Shown here piece by piece: positions 51,701-60,700 of a stretch of DNA of 64,000 bases. The stretch covers positions 29,020,719-29,084,718 of the forward strand of contig NC_054882.1 of assembly GCF_018320785.1 (NCBI RefSeq), read 5' to 3'. The position numbers were made by a program, and so were the translations under genes. A model generated the notes under the pieces. The model was not told where the DNA came from and did not search any database. It saw only the letters and a program-made list of their open reading frames with translations. Every line of letters begins with the position of its first letter. The first letter of the stretch is position 1. This DNA comes from Cheilinus undulatus. Its lineage: Eukaryota > Chordata > Actinopteri > Labriformes > Labridae.

Positions 51701-54700
51701 CTAAACTTTTCCATGGAAATATAAAAAGGAATAAATATCAGTGTAGACTTATTTTTACCACATGCAAACTCTTGGTTTCTTTCCAGAATCTTCCCAAGGT
51801 ATGTTTGATTATAAAACTATAATAAAGTCCCAATGTCCTCATACAAGTTCTTGCTAATAATTCTAATAAAAATGGTCAAATTTGAATGCCATATGGAGCT
51901 GTAAGGGTTCGATATGACATAAATAAATAAGTCTCAGTCATAAAATGTATAGGGCTATTGTACCTTGACTACTTTTCTGTCAGGAGTGTCTTTGGTCAGA
52001 ATGGTGGCCATTTTGTATGGACACTGATAACTGTAATAGGTTTGTGTGACCACAAAATTGCTGACAGTGCCCACAAAAAAGACTAGTAGGTCTATGCTCA
52101 GCAAAATAAAGAGTGATGGTGCAGGAAACCCAAAATGTAATATCCCCATATGAGGATGCTAGGTCGTAGGAGGTTAAAAAAAAGAATACTAGAACACCTA
52201 TAAAGAATTCAGAAATCAATATTTGTCCGTAAAATTTTTCTCCAGTCTGCATCTCTGCATGAACAGGAGTCAACAGACTGTTCTGACTGGGCTGTGAAGG
52301 GAAGGATCGCCAGCTCTAGTCCTGGTCTGCACCAAAGTGTAACTAAATATTTTGACTGTAGTTCACCAGATCACCTTCTGGGCATTATTCTTCAGCAAGG
52401 AACAGAATTCCCAACAAAAGGCCCTCTTTCTTGTGTAGGCCCATAATCGGACATCTTTCAATTAGTGCATGTCCAGTTTGCACATGTGGTTGAACCTTTG
52501 TTTGGTCAATCATGCATGTGCACGTACTCCTGGCCTATTACTATGTATATTGATAAATTAAAGAGTGTAAACATTATGGGTGTATTCATGCCTGAGGAAT
52601 TTTGTAAGTTTAAAACAATCTCTTGTGCACTTGCTAATGCCTGTTTGTTGGCTTTGGGATGTTGTGAAAGCTCGAACTAATAACAGATCTAAACTTTAGT
52701 GTGCTTAAAAATGGAAGTCTCAGTTCACTTCAAAGAGTACTAAAATTCAGTTCACTGTAAATCCAAACCAAACAAGGGAAGTGAACAAAAAAGCAGTGCA
52801 TTGTGGGTTGAATTTGGTCAGATATTTCAGAAAAGCACAGCATCTGTAAACGGTGCCAAATAGGCTTGTAGGGTGTGGCTAACATAAGCATTTGTAGCAC
52901 CTGCAGCTTTCAGGATGAAATGCACATGCCTCAATCATGGTGTTTCCCCCTTTGACCAAGATGTGGATTGATGTGTATTCAGAGTAGAAATACCATTTGG
53001 ATCTCAGCACCTTGCTGAGTCCCAGAAAGCCCAGCTACAAAACAAATCTGGGTTATTCCACCACATGTGTACAGTATATGTCTGACCTCTCCTAAAGTTA
53101 AAAACCTAGTAGTTTTTTTAAGCATTTTTTACAGTTCAGTGAATATGACAACTCTTAGTCATCTTAACCACAAAGAAAACACCTAAATGAGAATATTTGG
53201 AACTGGGGTCTTGGGGGACATGTTGAACACAATCAAAAAAAAAATCTAGTCAACCTCAAACAAACGCAAAAGTAGAACCAGAGAAGGTATGTTTATAGTG
53301 TTTTGTTTTTTTCTGGGCTGAATTATTTCTCAGTGTAATTTTGTAAATATACTGTAATCATACTAGTAAATACAGAAATAAAAAATATTTGTATTAGGGC
53401 TGGGAAATTAATCGAATTTAGATGAAATTACGATATACCCTACTGCAATTTTTTAATTGCAAAAGGTGCGATATTTCTTTGACCTGAAATATATTTTAAA
53501 ATATTAGTTTAAAGCTTGAGAACGTAACATTCGATGAGAGCCATGTAGAATCAGTTCTACGTACTCCCCCTCCCTTCCTGTTCTTCTCTTTGTTTGAGCT
53601 CCATAGCTCCGCCCCTCTTCTCACATACCTCCTCGCGGATGTGCATGTCCGCTGAATCGAATACTGATGGTAGCAAAGCTCTCGTGGAGTGGTTTTGCTC
53701 CACTTTTCCACTGAAATCAATGGCTGGATTACAGGTCAGAAAACACTTCTTCTCAGCATGAACAAATTCTACATAAGACCGAACACCGCTGGTAACTCTA
53801 GGCAGAAGCACAATTACTACAGCGGCCAATAGGAACGCTCCCTCTGACCTGAGCTGTGATTGGCTGCGCGTGCTAGCCTCCTCATTGGCTGGAGCATCGT
53901 CCCTTGCTGGTTTTCCTCAAGTGAGAGTGCAGCCATTGCAGAGGTGTGTTATTCTGTTAGATGGCTTTAATAACATGACCCTGATTCTTGTGCAGTAGAG
54001 CTATGTTCCATCCATCATACAAACATTTTAGTGTCATTTTTTTGAATAGTTTGCAAAAAATGTGCTTTCCTATCTTAATCAAAATAAGAGTGACATAAAA
54101 ATGACCATTCCCTTTTTATGCAACATTTCATGCTGAATTTTCAATATGAGTCAAAATAACTGCAATTACATATTTTTTTATAAATTGCTCCGCTCCAGTT
54201 GAATCTATTTAATGTTTTTCTGGTTAAAACATTGATGGCTTGTGTTGGTTGAAAATACATAGGATGAGGAACTTAAAAAAATAACTGCACATTAAATCAC
54301 AATATTGGAAAAAATAATCGCAATTAGATTATTTCCTAAATCGTTCAGCCCTAATTTATATTAAGGGATATCTAGCTGCAACAGATTCAAGTGCATTGTG
54401 AAAATATGACCATAGAATGAAAGGGAAAGGCGCTGACCAATTAATAATGTTCAGACATTAAGAAATTCTTTAGTCTTTCTTATGTGAATAAATATTTTTT
54501 TAAACACAAACTCCTCATTGCAAGTACAATTATCACTGCATTCTCACTGGAATCTCCTTGTAGTTTATTATTCTCATAGAAGTCCACATTTGCGTTCTCT
54601 AGCTGTGAATGTGTGCTAATTGGAGATGCCCAGCATTACTTAAACTTGTGCTTAGCGGCCTGTGGCCACAGGACGACTCATTAAAATAACATTTCTCACA

Positions 54701-57700
54701 AACAGAGCAATGGATTAGCCCCAGGTAGGAGGTTTACCTGGGGTTTGCTGAGGAGTCCGATCAATGCTGCAGGAGGAGGGGAGGCGGAACTGGATCCCTG
54801 AAAGCAAGTGAGTGGGGTGGATATTCAGAAATGTGGGCACATCTGCCCAAAGACATAAAGTACAATTTTTCAAATTACAGACACAGAGGGAATTCAGGGA
54901 GTAACTGCATGCTTTGAGAATCCCCTGCACAGAAGAATAAATCCTTTTGGAGAAATTAAAAACAAACAAGAAACTATGAGGCTGCTTTAAAAACAATCTA
55001 CACAGAAATATGAAAGCCAACCAAGACTTTAGCTAGAGCACCATCATAGGTTGACTGGAACAATTTTTGAATACACGTCAGCACAACTGATTTCAATTTC
55101 TAACCAGTTATTTTGCCATGCAGTCCGTTTTGTTTCCTTTTTTTTATTACTTGATTTTTACACACAGGGATTTGATGTTTACTGGGCAAACACAATGTTT
55201 GAGTTTGAAGTTAAAAACTCAAAAAACAGTATTTCAATCAAGCACCAGAGGGTTTTTGACCCTGTATAAATCATCTCTTGGTCACTTGCTTTTGGTGTGT
55301 GTCTCTTTAAAAATAGGCTCCTTCTCACTCCACCGCTGTCTTCAGTTGGGTTTGCACGGCTGCGTGGCAGTGAGAAAATACTAGTAGAGTGGCAGGTGTT
55401 ATGACATCTACTGTGATGTCACATGAGAGCAGAGCACAGTGTAGGAAAGGTATGGAGCTGTAAAATTTGATCATGTTTTCACAAACAGTGTACTTCTTAC
55501 TAACATGTTAGCACGGTTACCCAGAAGAGAAGGTTCATAATAACAAGCTTAAATTGGCTGACGGCCATCTAATGTAGCAGAGGCACCTGTGAATTCATCG
55601 GTTCTCCTGCTGTGTATACTGGGACAAGTACAATAGTCCAGGTTAGTGACCAAATCGAGCTATAACTGTAGCATGACTTCCCAGTGCATATAAACATACT
55701 GAATGATTATCATATTTTGCATTGTTTAATGATATCACCAGAGGATTTTTGTTTTCGCTAAAGCTCCACTTAAGTAATATGAACACAATACTTGTTGCTG
55801 GATCTATTAAAAAGCAATCAAAACAGTTATGTAAACTTCTCCTGCATGCCATCTAGTGTCTTAGCTTTCTTAAAAGGGACATATTTTTACCCTTTAAAGA
55901 CAAGTTTATATTGGTCTCAGAGGTCCCCAAAACATGCCTGTGAAACCTTTTTTTGAAAAAAAAAAAAAAAAAAAAAAATCCAGTATAGGATTTTTGTATG
56001 TCTAAAAAGCCCTCTGTTTCAGCCCTGCTCAAAATGAGCCGTTTCTGTGTCTGCAGCTTTAAATGTTGCTGAGCTGTCTGACTCCGCCCCTGACCATGCC
56101 CCTCTCAGGAAATGGATGTGGCTTAATGGATGTGGCTCTCCTGATCCTCCTCACAGCTGGCAGCTGCGAGGAAGATCAGGAGGGGAGGGCGGAACTTTCT
56201 CCCAAGCAGGGAGGGCCAACCACACCTGGGGGCGGTGCTAACTCCCTACATGAGGTCATGAGAGGAAAATCTGAGAACGGCTTGTTTCAGCACACATTTT
56301 CTGAAAGGTGGAGAAAGAGAGGGTGGAGGGACTTTTCTGGTACTTGAGGGGATTGTGGACAGGCCAGGGGCACGTGTTTTTGTTAGAAAAGCCTGAAAAA
56401 GTGATTTTGCATAATATGTCCCCTTTAATAATCTTTAAAGTATCTAACAGCAGCTTATTTTTTTAATCAACACAAGATCAGCTTGTCAAATTTTCATTGC
56501 AAAGTCCACCTTTAGCGGACATTTAAAAATATGCTTGCTGTAACATTACCCTCATTCAGAATTAAAAGGTGAATAAAGTGTTAATGTGCAAATATGTATC
56601 AATACAGAGCTGAATCCTGAAGCAGTTTATTTTCTGATTATATCTCATGAATAAAAATAACATCACTGCTGTACAGGTCAAATTTTACGTAACAAGTTTG
56701 CAAACCAAAAGTTTAACATGGAAGCAGTCTCAGGAAGAAAAGGGTATGGTGTACCATTGCCATGAAAAGCAGAAAATTAATATAATACAGACTAATTAAC
56801 TTCCCATCCTTTTGAAAACCTCTTACAGTCAATTTAGCAAACTTTCATAAAGTGCTCTGAACATTTCCTTATTCAAAACAACACAAGAGAAAATCCTCTT
56901 CCGGCAGCTCACTGATGTTCAGCAAAGATATTCTTTTTGTTCCAGCACACTTTATTAGAGCTTAGACCTCAGCCGGCACCTCTGTATAAAGCCTATTAAT
57001 TGGACGGTTAGCACAGATGTATTGTGTGATTTGCCTGTCTTTTAGCTGTCCTTTGCTGGTAACAGAATTCAGTATTTTTTATAGGGTATGTCAGCCTCTT
57101 CAATCACACTGCATAAGGAAAAAAATAATGAAGAGAACTGAATACTTACAATGAGGCCACATATATGAAATGAACAAAATATTTAAGCCATCTGTCATGC
57201 AACATTACGACATCATTTCCATCATTCAGAGTCACACATATTAAAAAATAGCCACAATGTGATATACACCTCCTTTTAGAAGGGAACACAGTCAATCATC
57301 ACATTACACTTCTGTCCCGGTCATGTTACATTCTCAGTCTTTGATTCCTGAGCATGAAGATGATATCTTACAATAAAAATACAATATCACCTTTCAACAA
57401 GGCCTGTTAATTCTCTACTTGCTGTATATTTTTTGATAAATTTATCTTATGACCTGAAAATATGTGAGTAAATGTACTGTATGTTTAGTTGCAAACTGTA
57501 TTTGAATGTAGGTTGTGTGAATATAAGGGCTACATACCATTACTGTCCTGGTATTTGTTTAGCTTTGAGCTTAAGGTTGACCTATGTGATTTTTTTTTTT
57601 AATGAAAAAATAACAGTACAATATCCCAGCTCCGTCTTAGCTTTCCCAAACATCATTTTGCAACATAACTTCAGAGTCCATTCAGCAGCTCACATAGTAA

Positions 57701-60700
57701 ACAATATGTCCTTATAGTTATATGATAACTAGCACAAATGTCACTCCAGAGTGACAATAAACAAGGCTCAAAAAGAGTCAAAGAAAGGATTGTTTCCTTC
57801 ATTAATGCAAGGATTGTCTTGACCTATAAAGAACAAGGCCATCTTGTCCGTAGTCCGTCATGGAGCTCCAAAGAGTCTCTCATAATAGATGTGTGAGGTG
57901 TCCTTGATGTAACACAGACCCGAACAAGAAAACTCATTAGTGATCCTCGCCAATTAGAAAAAATACACGGAAGTAGTCATTTCTATCCTGGAAGATCATT
58001 CACAAGAAAGGTTCACACTGCTTTTGGCAAACGTTCAAAAAAAGATCCCCCATTGGGGTTCAGCACATCTTGCCGTATGATAAAATCCTTGAGAGATGGT
58101 TTTTGCTGCTACCAGTGCAGTCTTATATCCTGGAATCTTACTGGACAGTGTATGAGGAAGTTCTTTCTTTGAATGCCAAAGATTACGTGACATTTACGTT
58201 TGCACTTTCCAGTGCATGCTACAAACCATGAAGAATAAATTCACTCTGGGCTACATTTTGGCTGCTGAAAATGAGGTATGAGGTCACAGAGTGAGAGACA
58301 CGTATGTGATTTCTGCACTGTTGTACTCGTATCTCCCGCTCCACAGTTCCACACTGGCACTTCTGTGCATTGATTCTTGTCTCTGGGCCTTCCTCTGCCA
58401 CCTGCACCACAGAAAGGCTTGATCGCTCGTGGACCTCTCTGGACTGCTTGAGATCTCTTCTCTACTCTCCTGGGATACAGCCATACACTCCAGCGTTTCC
58501 ACCACTGTATGATGTTGCTGTGTTTGAGACTGGTCCACTGAGGGTATGTCTTCCAGATCAGGTGGAGATTGATCTGTATCTGGAGCTGGACTTGTTGGTC
58601 CAAAGTCCATTTCAAAAGACGTATCAGGAGATACTGAACTAGGAGGGGATATTGTGACAGTGACCAGTGGTAGTTGGACTCCATGTAGATTAGAAGCCAC
58701 TTCCTGAGGCATGTGAGCTAAGCGATACTCCATGGCTGGATCCACGCAGGCAGATTCTGGTGATTGTGAGAGATCCAAGGTGCAGAGTGTGGCGGGGTCA
58801 ACGGTGGGAAGAGGAGATGATGAAGAGTCAAACTGGTAGATGGGTGGATCCAAATCCTCTGTGTTTGATGGGGAGTCAATGCTCAGATCAAATGGCTCTG
58901 GTTCAGGGTCCATGAAGACTGAGTCAAGATCATCTTGATCTAAAGAGGTCAGCATGACTAAGTCAAAGTGGACTAGATCAGCATGATATATAGGGGTGGT
59001 ATCAAGTGGTTCAGGAAGTGGTGGCCAGTCTGAGTCTTGAGACTCTGGTTCAGTGCCGGGTTGACTTTCTTCTGCACTGGGAGTAATGGTTGAGAATGAT
59101 GTTGATTGCTCGGGGAGAGGGTCTAAGGGGTTGTCTGGAAGGGTGATGACGGGTTCTGGACTTGTGTCACTGTCAGTTGGACTTGCAGGAGAGTCTGTGT
59201 CAAGGTACTCTGATATCACAATAGATGGACATCCAGTGGCAGCCTCTACATTAGATGTGACAGTAACAGCTGATGTTGTAGCAGTATCACAGACTGAGAT
59301 TGGACCTCTGCTAATGGATTCAAATGATGATGCCTTGGGCTGGTCTGATAGCTTTGGTTCTAAATCTGTGGGCTCTACAGGCTCCTTATTTTCTAATCCT
59401 GAATTTGGCACAGGGGTGGGTTCTTGAGGCAATGGATCTGGCTTGTTTACAGTGATAGGATCTGGAGACTCTGGGTCTGACATGTTGCCATAGTCATGTT
59501 CATCTGGTGGCGACACAGTAACTACAGGAACAGGATATGGCAGCTGTATTTTATCTCTTACAGTTTGATCAGAGTCTTTGGATTTCATGTCATCGGGGTC
59601 AGACCGTGTAGCATCGGAAAGGGAAACACTAGCAGTGTCTACTTTCGTTTGCTGAGGAGCTGTTTGCACTTCTTCTTTCACTGTCTTTGATGTCTTTGGG
59701 CTCTCAGTGGAAGCAGGCACTGCACTTTGAGCCTTGACTGGCTCCTTCGTGACTATGTCAGGTGAACTCTTATGTGCATGGTCTGGCACCTCAGGTTCTG
59801 GTTCAGCCTTAGAGTGCAAAGGAGTTGAGTCCGTAGGCTCTTGTTGGCTTGCTCTTACAGAGCTTGGAAGTATTGGATCCAAAGTAAGTGGTATGGCACT
59901 CTCTACATACATTGACTGAGGACAGGCAAGAATACTTGGGTCCATAGAGAGCTGTTTTGGCAATTTATGGCGGGTGCTTTTCTTTTCCTCTTTCTCTTCT
60001 GGACAGTTGACTGCTGCATCAGCAGTGCTTTGTCGGACCAGGACCTTGCTTCTTGCCTGGGTCCCAACAGACACCTTTGAAACCTGTGGTTTCTTCTCTC
60101 GAGCACCACCCATGGCTCTATCTGCTGTAGAGGTTCCAAGTCCTGCTCCTAACCCTGTTCTTGGTCCTGTCCCTGTCCCAGCTCCAGCTCCACCTCGAGC
60201 CCCTCCTCCTAAACCTTCATCAGCTCCAGCGGTCGCGTTTCCTGCTTGGGGAGACCATGTGTTGTAATGCTGCGTGAAAGTGTTGAAATTACTGTTGAAA
60301 GCTCGGAGCTCTTTACAGAGATCTCTTCTCAGCTCAGCCAGCTCTCGACGCATGGCTGACACCTCTTCCTTCCATTGCATGCTGATAGCGGCGGCCAAGG
60401 TAGCTGACTCTTTGATACTGGCCTGGATGGCTTTTGGTGATGGCCTTTCTGGGTTGCTAGTTCTGGGGGATCTGAAGAGGCTTGGAGAAACAGGCGGTCC
60501 GGAAAGAGGTTTGGCCTTAGCTCCCATGTTATCTTGATGGTAGAGCCTGTCTCTTCTGATGGGGCAGCCTAGATCATCATGAGTCAAGGGGGTTGTGTCT
60601 GCCAATTCCTCACGTATACTGGCTCGGTTGGGTAAACAAGTGTCTTCCTGCACATAATTTCTGTCTGGAAGACAAATGTAGATATGTATCTGTAATTTGG

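Noticed and set aside
58241..58684. 147-codon minus-strand frame
   Set aside because: It overlaps the large open exon in another frame and has no splice or start support; it is a shadow.
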